Positions 21,988 through 45,972 of a stretch of 64,000 nucleotides of DNA are shown here, one piece after another. A model generated the notes under the pieces. That model did no database searches, was not told the origin of the DNA, and saw only the letters and a program-made list of their open reading frames with translations. This stretch comes from Actinoplanes octamycinicus (GTDB lineage Bacteria; Actinomycetota; Actinomycetes; Mycobacteriales; Micromonosporaceae): the NCBI RefSeq assembly GCF_014205225.1, contig NZ_JACHNB010000001.1:10149501-10213500 (forward strand), in the 5' to 3' direction. How positions within the stretch are numbered: the first letter of the stretch is position 1; each line of letters begins with the position of its first letter. A program made the translations under genes and the position numbers.

Positions 21988-22017
21988 ACGGTAGGAAAAT
22001 CGTCACAGGGGCGTCCA
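21988..22017 (-). promoter_or_regulatory. Putative leaderless promoter of the MFS pump
   Basis: On the minus strand TGGACG (22017-22012), an 18-nt spacer and TACCGT (21993-21988) precede the pump ATG by 6 nt. The segment from -10 to the start codon (TACCGTTGTGGCATGACC) closely matches that of the monooxygenase (TATCGTTGTCGGCATGACG), suggesting the same promoter type. Confidence 0.4.
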
Positions 22018-22034
22018 GCGCGACGATTCCAGGC

Positions 22035-22121
22035 AGGGGGACGAACTATTTGTTCAGGGGTCCCGGACTGCAGATAGGGGTTGCCCTGCCCCCGTCAATG
22101 GGCTGGTCCGCCGGATAGGGG
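22035..22121 (+). promoter_or_regulatory. Iterated AGGGG repeats upstream of the first PKS gene
   Basis: AGGGG occurs on the plus strand at 22035, 22056, 22076 and 22117, i.e. spacings 21, 20 and 41 bp, close to multiples of two helical turns. The last two are in ATAGGGGT contexts, like the GATAAGG/TAAGGG repeats elsewhere in the window. Situated 105-190 bp upstream of the PKS start, this is a good candidate activator site for the main biosynthetic promoter. Confidence 0.5.
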
Positions 22122-22224
22122 TATGGCCGGTGCGGCCCCGCCAATAGCGTCGGCTGCGGGCCGGTGTGGCCGTTTCCTTTTTCTCTCGCGACGATTTCGC
22201 CGACCAAATGTGGGGTGTCTTCGA

Positions 22225-37878
<15,654 letters not shown>

Positions 37879-37891
37879 TCCCTTCCCCTGT

Positions 37892-37924
37892 GACGGGCCG
37901 CCGGCATCGCGCCGGCGGCCCGTC
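37892..37924 (+). terminator. Terminator of the first PKS gene
   Basis: GACGGGCCGCCGGC and GCCGGCGGCCCGTC form a perfect 14-bp stem with 5-nt loop ATCGC, starting 13 nt after the stop codon. Confidence 0.8.
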
Positions 37925-37941
37925 GCCGTCTCGCCCTCCGC

Positions 37942-38014
37942 TCGTTCGCCTTCCGCCTGTTCGCCTTCGCTTGTTCGCCTTCCGCTTGTTCGCCTTCGCC
38001 TGTTCGCCTTCGCT
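37942..38014. repeat. Short tandem repeat, five units of 14-16 bp
   Basis: Units built on TGTTCGCCTTCGCT or TGTTCGCCTTCCGCT follow head to tail (37942, 37958, 37972, 37987, 38001). The repeat is pyrimidine-rich on the plus strand and lies just after the PKS terminator. No function is evident; it is probably a slippage product. Confidence 0.75.
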
Positions 38015-38076
38015 TCTGTCGACCCGGGCGATCGCTGCCGCTGGCCCTCGCTCTCCGCCGCTCCTCCCGGCCCGCC

Positions 38077-38165
38077 ACCGATCACCGTCGCGGCGCTCTC
38101 CCGGCCCGCCGTAGCCCCTCCCGGCCGCCGCCGATCACCGTCACGGCGCTCTCCCGGCCCGCCGT
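38077..38165. repeat. Two direct copies of a 34-bp segment
   Basis: CGATCACCGTC(G/A)CGGCGC followed by TCTCCCGGCCCGCCGT occurs at about 38079-38112 and 38132-38165, differing at one position. It is part of the repeat-rich non-coding gap. Confidence 0.65.
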
Positions 38166-38248
38166 TGGTTGCGGTCTGGTCGCCAGGCCAGGGGGCGGTT
38201 GGTCACCGTCTCTGCCGCCCCTCCGGCCCAGAACACGAAGCGGTAGCG

Positions 38249-38990
38249 GCTGTGCCGACAAACCGCAAGCCGCGCCACGGGCCCGGACCCGGACGCGCGT
38301 CGCGGTGATCGGGCTGGCCGCCACGGGTGCCTCACCGACCCTGAGACACCCACGGGGCACAGCCGACAAACCCGCCAGCCGCGCCACGGGCCCGGACCCG
38401 GACGCGCGTCGCGGTGATCGGCTGGGCGCCACGGGTGCCTCACCGACCCTGAGACACCCATGGAGCACAGCCGACAAACCCGCCAGCCGCGCCACGCGCC
38501 CGCACCCCAGCGCGCGCCGCGGTGATTCGGCTGGGCGTCACGGGTGCCTCACCCGGCCGGAGACACCCATGGAGCACAGCCGACAAACCCGCCAGCCGCA
38601 CCACGCGCCCGCACCCCAGCGCGCGCCGCGGTGATTCGGCTGGGCGCCACGGGTGCCTCACTGGCCCTGAGACACCCACGGGGCACAGCCGACAAACCCG
38701 CCAGCCGCGCCACGCGCCCGCACCCCAGCGCGCGCCGCGGTGATTCGGCTGGGCGTCACGGGTGCTTCACCCGGCCGGAGACACCCATGGAGCACAGCCG
38801 ACAAACCCGCAAGCCGCGCTACGGGCCTGGACCCGGGCGCGCGTCGCGGTGTGATCGGCTGGGCGTCACGGGTGTCTCAGCGGGACGGAGACACCCGTGG
38901 AGCACAGCCGGGAAAGCCGGGAGGCGCGCTGCGGGCCTGGAGCCGGGCGTGCCTCGCGGTGAGGGGCTGGGCGTCACGGGTGCCTTGTGA
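38249..38990. repeat. Tandem array of about seven 109-bp units, each with a hairpin
   Basis: The landmark GCACAGCCGACAAACCCGC recurs at 38357, 38465, 38574, 38683 and 38792, with diverged versions near 38249 and 38912: spacing 108-109 bp, the last 120. Each unit has a stem made of GGGTGCCTCA-type and TGAGACACCC-type arms; in the last complete unit ACGGGTGTCTC and GAGACACCCGT pair perfectly over 11 bp. ORFs that cross it simply repeat one peptide and are not genes. The layout matches the repeat at 5675-5862. The gap 37925-39057 holds no credible gene. Confidence 0.85.
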
Positions 38991-39057
38991 ACGGGAGACA
39001 GCTCGGGGCGCCGGCTGGGGTGATGACGGCTGGCGGTTCGGGACGGGGCCGACAGAG

Positions 39058-39086
39058 AGAGCCAGCCGGATGATCCGGCTGGCTCT
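39058..39086 (-). terminator. Terminator of the starter-unit operon
   Basis: AGAGCCAGCCGGAT and ATCCGGCTGGCTCT form a 14-bp perfect palindrome around a single G, about 35 nt past the stop of the type II thioesterase. Confidence 0.75.
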
Positions 39087-39120
39087 GAAGGGGCGGGATG
39101 GGTTCTGCGGGTGTGGACGG

Positions 39121-39870
39121 TCAGGGGGCCAGGTGGGTTCGGAGGAGGGTGATGATCTCCGGGGCGTGGTCGTTCAGGTAGAAGTGGCCGCCGGGGAAGG
39201 TCCGGAGGGTGAACGGGCCGGTGGTCCGGTCGGCCCAGGGGCGGGCTTCCGGCTCGCTGACCTGGTCGTCCAGGTTGCCGATCAGGGCGGTGATCGGGCA
39301 GGTCAGTGGGGGGCCCGGGTGGTAGCGGTAGGTTTCGGCGGCCTGGTAGTCGGCGCGCAGCGCGGGCAGGACGGTGCGGAGGATCTCCTCGTCGGCCAGG
39401 ACGGCCGGGTCGGTGCCGCTCATCCGGGCCAGGTCGGCGATCAGCCGGTGGTCGTCGGCCAGGTGCATGCCCTCGTTGCGGACCCGGGTGGGTGCGCCGC
39501 GGCCGGAGACGAACAGGCCGGTCAGCGTGCCGGGTGGAAGACGGCGGGCTACCTCGTAGGCGAGGCTGGCGCCCAGGCTGTGGCCGAAGAAGGCGACCGG
39601 GCGGTCCAGCCACGGTTCGATCTGCGGGACGATCATCTCGGCCAGGGAGATGAGGTCGCTGACGCAGGGTTCGTGGCGGCGGTCCTGGCGGCCGGGATAC
39701 TGCACGCCGAGCACCTCCACCTGCGGGGACAGCGCTCGGGAGACCGGGAAGAAGTAGGACGCCGAGCCGCCGGCGTGCGGGAAGCAGACCAGGCGGGCGG
39801 GGGCGGACGGGGCGGGGTGGAAGCACCGGATCCAGGCGCTGGTGTCCACCACCGGGGGCGAGAGGGTCAT
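39121..39870 (-). CDS. Type II (editing) thioesterase, copy 2
   Basis: A 249-aa alpha/beta hydrolase paralogous to copy 1 at 15.3 kb. It shares LVCFPHAGGSASYFFPVSRALSPQ, YPGRQDRRHEP, the nucleophile Ser98 in GHSLG, the acidic loop GNLDDQV and the His of GGHFYLN. It hydrolyses aberrant acyl groups from carrier proteins. ATG 39870 is preferred over ATG 39882 because GGGAG lies 5 nt upstream and the resulting start (MTLSPPVVDTSAW) aligns with copy 1. It lies 55 nt after the glutamate mutase large subunit and is the last gene of the starter operon, so it may specifically guard the free starter ACP; that is inference. Confidence 0.92.
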   Translation of the reverse strand: MTLSPPVVDTSAWIRCFHPAPSAPARLVCFPHAGGSASYFFPVSRALSPQVEVLGVQYPGRQDRRHEPCVSDLISLAEMIVPQIEPWLDRPVAFFGHSLGASLAYEVARRLPPGTLTGLFVSGRGAPTRVRNEGMHLADDHRLIADLARMSGTDPAVLADEEILRTVLPALRADYQAAETYRYHPGPPLTCPITALIGNLDDQVSEPEARPWADRTTGPFTLRTFPGGHFYLNDHAPEIITLLRTHLAP

Positions 39871-39925
39871 CTGGGCTCCCATCGAGACGCCGCGGCGGAA
39901 ACCGCCGGGCGGAAAGGGCGGGGGG

Positions 39926-41206
39926 TCAGGTGGGGACGCGGTCGTAGGAGCGGCGGATGTAGGAGAGGTCGCTCAGGAGGCCGGCCGAGGTGAGGGCCCG
40001 CGGGCGGCGCCGGGTGGCGCCGGGCAGCGGCATCGAGCCGGTCGCGGCCCAGCGCAGCCGGCCGTAGTCGTCGAGGTAGCTGCGGGTCCGGCCCATGTTG
40101 TCCGGGTGCAGGCAGTACGGCACGTCCAGGACGCCGTGCCGGAACGCGGCGAGCAGCGCCCGGCCCAGGTCGGCGTCCAGGTTGAGGACCGCGTGCACCA
40201 GGGCGGCGGCTTCCGCGTACGTCTCGGTGTCGATCCCGGGGTCGAGAGGGACCCGGCGGCGGACCGCGCCGGCCCGTTCCAGAGCGGTGATGTTCTCCGC
40301 GACCGTGGGGATGCGCCGCGCCTCGGCCTCGGTCTTCACGATGAGGCGTTCCGCGCCGGTCACCGCGGCCAGTTCGGCGGCCCGGTCGAGCAGCCGGTAC
40401 GCCCCGCCCGCGGTGACCGGGTACATCCCCATGTAGGCGTAGACGACCACGTGCCAGTTCCGGGTGGGCAGCAGCTCGGCGCAGAGCCGGCGCAGCGCGA
40501 GCAGCGCCTCGACGTCCTGGTCGTAGCTGGTCTGCTGGGCGTAGCTGACCGACAGGCTGCGGATCCCGTGCTGGTGGAAGAAGAGCGCTTCGAGCACGCT
40601 GATCGCGACCAGCTGGCCGGGCGGGCAGAGCTGGCCCATCATGCAGCCGCCGAAGGTCTCCAGGTGCGGTTCGACGCCCTGGTCGCGCAGGGCGGCGAAG
40701 ACCTCGGTACCGCGCCGCCAGTTGGTGATCGACTCGGCCAGCGGGGTGCGCCCGTACGGCAGGCAGTAGGAGACCGGGCCGCCCTCGGTGGCGTTCAGCC
40801 GCAGCCGGGCCAGGGCGGCGAAGATGTCCGCCGGCACCGCGGAGCCGTGCCGGACCTGGATCGGGAAGTCGTCGCCGCGGACCCCGTCGAGCAACGCGCC
40901 GGTGACCGCCGGCGGATGGTTGACGATCGGGTAGCCGTTCAGCGGCACGCCGTCGGCCAGCGCCCGTCCGGCGGCGGCCAGCTCGCCGACCCGGGTGTAG
41001 CTGTCCAGCGTGATGGTGCCGACCGTGGTGGCCCGGGCGGCCCGGGTGGCGAGCAGGCCGGCCCGCATCCGGGCCGGGTCGCTGAACCCCATCCGGGGCT
41101 GGACGACCAGGCTGCCCCGGCCGCCGCGGCGGCGCACGAACTCCCCGAAGTCGATCGGCGGGGAGTCCGTGGCGCCGTCGCGGCTCCGTGTGTCTCCGGG
41201 GCTCAT
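39926..41206 (-). CDS. Glutamate (methylaspartate) mutase large subunit, epsilon/MutE-like
   Basis: A 426-aa homologue of the catalytic subunit of coenzyme B12-dependent glutamate mutase, which with the small subunit turns L-glutamate into 3-methylaspartate. Typical segments are SLVVQPRMGF near residue 35, GTITLDSYTRVGE, the HGSAVP stretch, the substrate-site ETFGGCMMGQLCPPGQLVA, and the C-terminal DVPYCLHPDNMGRTRS. The start ATG 41206 overlaps the stop of the small-subunit gene (ATGA), giving coupled translation; longer readings to 41479 run antiparallel to nothing conserved. In vicenistatin-type pathways this enzyme pair makes the beta-amino acid starter precursor; primary glutamate fermentation is unlikely in this setting. 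Confidence 0.9.
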   Translation of the reverse strand: MSPGDTRSRDGATDSPPIDFGEFVRRRGGRGSLVVQPRMGFSDPARMRAGLLATRAARATTVGTITLDSYTRVGELAAAGRALADGVPLNGYPIVNHPPAVTGALLDGVRGDDFPIQVRHGSAVPADIFAALARLRLNATEGGPVSYCLPYGRTPLAESITNWRRGTEVFAALRDQGVEPHLETFGGCMMGQLCPPGQLVAISVLEALFFHQHGIRSLSVSYAQQTSYDQDVEALLALRRLCAELLPTRNWHVVVYAYMGMYPVTAGGAYRLLDRAAELAAVTGAERLIVKTEAEARRIPTVAENITALERAGAVRRRVPLDPGIDTETYAEAAALVHAVLNLDADLGRALLAAFRHGVLDVPYCLHPDNMGRTRSYLDDYGRLRWAATGSMPLPGATRRRPRALTSAGLLSDLSYIRRSYDRVPT

Positions 41207-41643
41207 ACCGGCACCCCGGCCCGCTCCGGCAGGGATTGCAGGAACTGTCCGAAGTCGATCGGCGCGGGGACGCCGTCCTCGAAGACCTCGGTGTATCCGG
41301 CCTGCCGCAGTTCCGCCCCGTAGGAGCCCTCGGCGACACCGAGCTTGCCGCCGATCACCACCGGGGTGTCCCGCAGTTCCGGGCAGTCGCGCAGCAGGCT
41401 GATCACGCGCCGCCCGTCCTGGTGGCCGTGCCCGTTGACCGAGCTGATCGCGATCAGGTCGGGTCGCAGCTCGCGGCACTCCTTGACCAGCAGGTCGTCG
41501 GGCACGCAGGAGCCCAGGTTGGTGACCGAGTAGCCGTGCTCCTCCAGCAGCAGCTGGAGGAAGACGAGGTTCCAGGTGTGTGAGTCGGAAGCCACGGTGG
41601 AGACGATCGCCCGGTGGTTGCCGTTGATCACAAAAAACTCCAT
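41203..41643 (-). CDS. Glutamate mutase small subunit, B12-binding (sigma/MutS-like)
   Basis: A 146-aa cobalamin-binding protein. The base-off/His-on signature appears as ASDSHTWN: Asp20 and the cobalt-ligating His22 are kept, but the usual glycine of DxHxxG is Asn25. Later binding segments AISSVNGHG and VVIGGKLG are intact. It partners the large subunit whose gene overlaps by 4 nt downstream. It follows the decarboxylase gene with a 32-nt gap. Note the C-terminal IDFGQFLQSLPER resembles the large subunit's N-terminal IDFGEFVRRRGGR, perhaps a matching interface motif. Confidence 0.9.
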   Translation of the reverse strand: MEFFVINGNHRAIVSTVASDSHTWNLVFLQLLLEEHGYSVTNLGSCVPDDLLVKECRELRPDLIAISSVNGHGHQDGRRVISLLRDCPELRDTPVVIGGKLGVAEGSYGAELRQAGYTEVFEDGVPAPIDFGQFLQSLPERAGVPV

Positions 41644-41675
41644 TCAGGGAGGTCGTGGTAACTCGGGATGCGTTC

Positions 41676-42929
41676 TCACATCCGCACGCGGGGGCCCTCG
41701 CCGACCGACCAGGTGCGCTCGTGCTCGATCCGGGAGACGGAGAGCACCTCCGTGCCGCGGATCACCACCTCGGTCGGGGCCGGCCGGCCCAGGAACATCA
41801 GCAGGCTGGCGGTGGGCCCGTAGGCGCCGGCGTTCGGGATCGCCACGGTGTCACCGATCTCCAGGTCGGGCAGGGCGATCTCCCGGCCGAGCACGTCGCC
41901 GGGCGTGCACAGCGGCCCGACCAGGCTGGCCCGGTGGGTCGCCTCGGTGTCCGGCTGCACCGCGACCGGCAGCAGCCGGCCCAGGCCGGACATGCCGCCG
42001 AAGGTGTTGATCCCGGCGTCGGCGATGACGAAGCCGCGGCCCCGGCTCTCCTTGATGTTGACCACCCGGGTGATCAGCGTCCCGGAGGCGCCGACCAGGT
42101 AGCGCCCGGACTCGCAGGCGATCCGCGGGCTGCCCTCGCGCCAGTCCGGGAAGTGCACGTCCAGGGCGGCGGCCAGCTCGGCGCGCAGCTTCGGGTAGGA
42201 GGCGCGCGGGCCGGGCACCGCGTACGGCACCGAGAACCCGCCGCCGATGTCCAGGAAGCGCAGCGGCAGGTCGTGCTCGGCGCACAGCTCGGCCGCCACG
42301 CTCAGCGTGTGCTGGAACTCGCCGATCAGGCTCTCCTCGTCCCGCGCGTTGCTGAGCGGGAAGAAGTGCAGGCCGGCCAGCTCGGTGCCGGGCACCGCGC
42401 GCAGCCGCGGCATCAGCTCGCCGAGGGTCTCGCTGTCGATGCCGAACTGCGACGGGGTGCCGGTCATCCGGATGCTGGTGGTGGCGGACGCGGCGACGTG
42501 GTTGATCCGCAGCAGCGCCTGGGCGACCACGCCGTGCCGCTGCGCGGCCGCGCCGATGTGCTCCAGGTCGGTGAGCGACTCGACGGAGAACATCCGCACC
42601 CCGGCGGCGATCGCGGTGTCCAGCTCGCCGCGGGTCTTGCCGGGTCCGGTGTAGAGGGTCAGCGCCGGGTCGTGCCCGGCGGCGATCGAGACGGACAGTT
42701 CGCCGGTGGAGCTGATCTCGGTACGGCAGCCGTGGCCGGGTGTCCCGCGCAGCGCCCGGAGCAGCTCCACGTGCGAGTTCGCCTTGACCGCGAAGAACAG
42801 CTCGAACTCCTCGGGCAGCGCGCCCAGCAGCTCGTCCCGGGCCGCCTCGACCTCGTCCAGGTCGTAGACGAACAGCGGGGTGCCGTATTCCGCGGCGAGC
42901 TTGTCGGCGAACTCCTGGGAGAGGCTCAT
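41676..42929 (-). CDS. PLP-dependent decarboxylase, DapDC/LysA-like (VinO-type)
   Basis: A 417-aa fold type III decarboxylase related to diaminopimelate decarboxylase. The PLP Lys49 lies in FFAVKANSH; the glycine loop FLDIGGGFS and the catalytic-loop ACESGRYLVG are present. In the vicenistatin pathway the relative VinO removes the alpha-carboxyl of 3-methylaspartate while it is bound to the free ACP, giving 3-aminoisobutyryl-ACP. Primary lysine biosynthesis is less likely given the neighbours. The start ATG 42929 overlaps the stop of the ligase gene upstream (ATGA), so both are co-translated. The reading beyond 42929 is a shadow of the ligase gene. Confidence 0.88.
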   Translation of the reverse strand: MSLSQEFADKLAAEYGTPLFVYDLDEVEAARDELLGALPEEFELFFAVKANSHVELLRALRGTPGHGCRTEISSTGELSVSIAAGHDPALTLYTGPGKTRGELDTAIAAGVRMFSVESLTDLEHIGAAAQRHGVVAQALLRINHVAASATTSIRMTGTPSQFGIDSETLGELMPRLRAVPGTELAGLHFFPLSNARDEESLIGEFQHTLSVAAELCAEHDLPLRFLDIGGGFSVPYAVPGPRASYPKLRAELAAALDVHFPDWREGSPRIACESGRYLVGASGTLITRVVNIKESRGRGFVIADAGINTFGGMSGLGRLLPVAVQPDTEATHRASLVGPLCTPGDVLGREIALPDLEIGDTVAIPNAGAYGPTASLLMFLGRPAPTEVVIRGTEVLSVSRIEHERTWSVGEGPRVRM

Positions 42930-44419
42930 CGGTCGGTCCCTTTCAGCATCTCGACGAGTGCCTGCCGGGCGTTCTTGCCGTGCAGGGTGAGGGGGAAGGT
43001 CTCCAGGACCCGGCAGGTGGCGGGCACCTTGGCCGGTTCCAGGCGGGTGGCGAGCTCCTTGACGACCACCTTCGGGGCCAGGTCGGACTCGACGAAGATG
43101 GTCAGGTCGTAGCCGTCGCCCGGGGGTACCGCGGCCGCGGCCCGCACCCCGGCGATGTCCATCGCGGCGGCCTCGATCTCGGTGGTGCTCATCCGGATGC
43201 CGCGGCGCTTGAACATGTCGTCGCGGCGGCCCTCGAAGTAGAGGTAGCCGTCCGCGTCGACGCTGCCGTAGTCGCCGGTGTGCAGCCGCAGCGCGCCGCT
43301 GGCCGTACGCCGGAAGGTCTTCTCGGACAGCTCGGGCAGCCGCCAGTAACCGGGCATCACGTGCGGGCCCTCCACGCAGATCTCGCCGACCTGGCCGGTG
43401 GGGACCTCGACGCCGGCCGGGTCGAGGATCCGCACCGTGGTGCCGCCGAACGGCCGGCCGACCGACTCGGGCCGGTCCTGGTCCTCCTCCGGCGGCATCA
43501 CGGTGATCCGCTTGCACTCGGTCTGGCCGTACTGGCGGACCACCCGGACGCCGGGGAAGGTCTCCCGGAGCGCCTCGATGGTGGCGGCCGGCAGCGCCGC
43601 GCCGGTGTTGCTGATCAGCCGGACCGGCGGCATCGGGTCGTCGGACCGTTTGGCCAGCAGCGTGATCATGGTGGCCAGCGACGGGACGATCGGCACCACG
43701 GTGGTGCCGGTCTCCCGCATCCGGCGCAGCAGCACCAGGTCCGACTCGTTGTCGGCGAGCACGATCTCGGATCGGCCGAGCGCGCAGAGCAGCACCTTGT
43801 AGAGGCCGTAGTCCCAGGACAGCGGGAAGCGGCAGAAGACCACGTCGTCCGGCCGGTAGTCCATCTCCGCCTGGATCGCCCGGGAGGCGAAGGTGACCTG
43901 GGCGTGCGGGGCCATCACCGCTTTCGGCCGGGCGGTGCTGCCCGAGGTGTAGATCAGCGCGGCCAGGTCGGTGGGCTGGACCTGGGTGGTCTGCGGGGAC
44001 CGCGGGCCGCGCGAGATGTAGAGCGTCTCCAGGGCCACGTCGTCGAAGTCGTGGACCGGGGCGACGTCCAGCTCGCGCAGGTTCCCGGCCAGCTCCGGGG
44101 TGGCGATGATGATCGTCGGGTCGGCGTCGGCGACCACCTGGGCCAGGTGGAACTGCTTCATCGACTTGTTCAGCGGGACGAACACCGCGCCGGCCCGGGA
44201 CGCGCCGTAGAACATCGCGACCAGCTCGATCCGGGTCGGCGACTGCACCACGACCCGGTCGCCGGGGCTGACCCCGTGCGCCCGCAGCCAGGTGGCGAAG
44301 GCGTGCGCGCGGTTCGCGAGCTGTGCGTACGACCAGCGGGTGGTGGCGTCGCGGACCGCCCAGCGGGTCGGCGAGTCGTATTCCGCGTCGTCGAGGAGTT
44401 CGTGGACCAACTGGCTCAT
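42926..44419 (-). CDS. Beta-amino acid-ACP ligase, adenylation enzyme (VinN-type)
   Basis: A 497-aa adenylate-forming ligase. A3 reads LIYTSGSTARPKAV, A5 VVRQYGQTECKR, A8 LHTGDYGSVDADGYLYFEGRRDDMFKRRG, and the A10 Lys lies in LTLHGKNARQAL near the C-terminus. Asp203 in PLSWDYGLYK lies at the A4 position, where VinN-family enzymes use an Asp to hold the beta-amino group (from knowledge of that family; alignment by eye). It should activate 3-methylaspartate and load it on the free ACP encoded just upstream. It overlaps both neighbours by 4 nt. Substrate prediction rests mainly on context. Confidence 0.85.
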   Translation of the reverse strand: MSQLVHELLDDAEYDSPTRWAVRDATTRWSYAQLANRAHAFATWLRAHGVSPGDRVVVQSPTRIELVAMFYGASRAGAVFVPLNKSMKQFHLAQVVADADPTIIIATPELAGNLRELDVAPVHDFDDVALETLYISRGPRSPQTTQVQPTDLAALIYTSGSTARPKAVMAPHAQVTFASRAIQAEMDYRPDDVVFCRFPLSWDYGLYKVLLCALGRSEIVLADNESDLVLLRRMRETGTTVVPIVPSLATMITLLAKRSDDPMPPVRLISNTGAALPAATIEALRETFPGVRVVRQYGQTECKRITVMPPEEDQDRPESVGRPFGGTTVRILDPAGVEVPTGQVGEICVEGPHVMPGYWRLPELSEKTFRRTASGALRLHTGDYGSVDADGYLYFEGRRDDMFKRRGIRMSTTEIEAAAMDIAGVRAAAAVPPGDGYDLTIFVESDLAPKVVVKELATRLEPAKVPATCRVLETFPLTLHGKNARQALVEMLKGTDR

Positions 44420-45972
44420 GACCGCTCTCCTGTCCGCAACTGGGTGGTCGCCTCGGCGGTCAGCCGCAGGCGGTCGATCTTCTTGTTGGTGTTCAGCGGG
44501 AACTCGGTGACGTGCCGGTAGTGCTTGGGGACCAGCTGCCGGGGCACGGTGCGGCCGATGTGCCGGGCCAGCACGGCCGGCGACTGCCGCTCGCCGGTGT
44601 AGAAGACGAGCAGCTCGGTGGTGCCGCCGACAGCCGCGCCGACGGTGACCGCGTCCTCCACGCCGGGGCAGGCGCGCACCGCGTGGTCCAGTTCGCCGAG
44701 CTCCACCCGCAGGCCGTGCACCTGCACCTGGGAGTCGGCCCGGCCGAGGTAGACCAGCTCGCCGCCGGCCACCTCGCGGACCAGGTCGCCGGTCCGGTAG
44801 TAGGTGCGCCCATCGATCTCCAGGTAGCGCCCGGCCTCGTGCCGCGGGTCCAGGTAGCCGGCCGAGACCTGCGGACCGGCGATGTACAACTCGCCCTCGA
44901 TGATCCGTTGGTGGTGCCCGTCGTGCAGGTGGCCCAGGGGCACCACCCCGTTCACCCCGAGCGCCGTCGAAACCGCCGGTGACCAGGTGTGCCGGTGCGT
45001 GGTGATGGTGATCTCGGTGGGGCCGTAGACGTTGACCACCGACGAGTTCGGCGCGGCGGCCTGCCAGTCGGCGGTGTCGGTCCAGCGCAGCGCCTCACCG
45101 CCGAAGTAGGTCCAGCGCAGCGTCGGCATCGCGTTCGGGGTGAGCTTGCCGGTCCGCCGGACCAGGCCGATCGTGCTGGGCGCGGAGAACCACACGGTGA
45201 CGCCGTGCTCGGCGACGAAGCCGGGCAGGTCCCGGTAGTGCGGGCCGAGGACGGCGACCAGCCGGGCCCCGGCGCCCCACGCGCACCACAGGTCGGAGAC
45301 GGCCGAGTCCCAGTTGAGGTTGGCGGCCTGGGAGAAGACGTCGGCGGCGGTGAAGTCGTACCACCGGTCCATCAGGTCGAAGTAGTGGGTGAGGTTGGCG
45401 TGGCTGAGCCGGACGCCCTTCGGCGTGCCGGTCGAGCCGGAGGTGAACAGGATGTAGGCGATGTCCTGCGGATCCACCCGCCACGGGCGGTCCAGCCGGT
45501 GCGCCGGGCTGGTCACGATCGGCCGGGTCACCTCGGCGTCCCCCGCGGCCACCAGGGTCGGCAGGTCGACGCCGTGCTCGCGGAGCGCCGGCAGCAGCGC
45601 GGCGCCCTCGGCGTCGACGATCAGGGCGCGGACACCTGCCGCGCGGATCATCTCGACCAGGCGGGCCACCGGGAAGTCGGTCAGCATCGGCGCCGCGGTG
45701 GCCCCGGCATAGAGACAGGACAGGATGCCGAGGTACGCCTCCGCGCTCCGCCCGGCCAGCACGGCGACCGGCGCCGACCGGGGCAGCACCCGGCGCAGCG
45801 AGCCGGCCCACCGCAGGGCCAGCTCGTGCCCCTCGGTGTAACTGACCGTGCGGGGGCCGGCCTGAATGGCCGTACCGTAAGGGTTGATCGACACCCCGCG
45901 GGCGAAGCGGGCCTGGAGGCCGGCATCGGCCTGGATCACCGGCCCGGCGGTCACCACGTCGAGCGTCGTCAT
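44416..45972 (-). CDS. Amino acid-adenylating ligase (VinM-type amine-capping enzyme)
   Basis: A 518-aa stand-alone NRPS-like adenylation enzyme with full core motifs: A3 ILFTSGSTGTPKGVRLSH, A5 NVYGPTEITITTH, A7/A8 YYRTGDLV...YLGRADSQVQVHGLRVELGEL, and A10 PLNTNKKIDRLRL. It has no carrier or condensation domain. In vicenistatin-type systems VinM attaches an amino acid (alanine) to the free amine of the ACP-bound starter, masking it during chain growth; this is the best match by context. It could instead be a second starter ligase. ATGA overlaps join it to the ACP gene upstream and the VinN-like gene downstream. Confidence 0.83.
   Translation of the reverse strand: MTTLDVVTAGPVIQADAGLQARFARGVSINPYGTAIQAGPRTVSYTEGHELALRWAGSLRRVLPRSAPVAVLAGRSAEAYLGILSCLYAGATAAPMLTDFPVARLVEMIRAAGVRALIVDAEGAALLPALREHGVDLPTLVAAGDAEVTRPIVTSPAHRLDRPWRVDPQDIAYILFTSGSTGTPKGVRLSHANLTHYFDLMDRWYDFTAADVFSQAANLNWDSAVSDLWCAWGAGARLVAVLGPHYRDLPGFVAEHGVTVWFSAPSTIGLVRRTGKLTPNAMPTLRWTYFGGEALRWTDTADWQAAAPNSSVVNVYGPTEITITTHRHTWSPAVSTALGVNGVVPLGHLHDGHHQRIIEGELYIAGPQVSAGYLDPRHEAGRYLEIDGRTYYRTGDLVREVAGGELVYLGRADSQVQVHGLRVELGELDHAVRACPGVEDAVTVGAAVGGTTELLVFYTGERQSPAVLARHIGRTVPRQLVPKHYRHVTEFPLNTNKKIDRLRLTAEATTQLRTGERS

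Noticed and set aside
22081..22224. Start of the first PKS at 22081
   Set aside because: The added residues are not conserved and would lie on the candidate operator repeats; the ACP homology begins just after ATG 22225.
38082..38990. Several ORFs in the 38-39 kb gap
   Set aside because: They consist of the same peptide repeated because they cross the 109-bp array; no start signals or families.
38249..38990. CRISPR array
   Set aside because: The unit is 109 bp and conserved along most of its length; there are no short identical repeats separated by unique spacers, and no cas genes.
44416..45972. NRPS module
   Set aside because: Only an adenylation domain is present, with no condensation or carrier domain; the context fits a stand-alone capping ligase.
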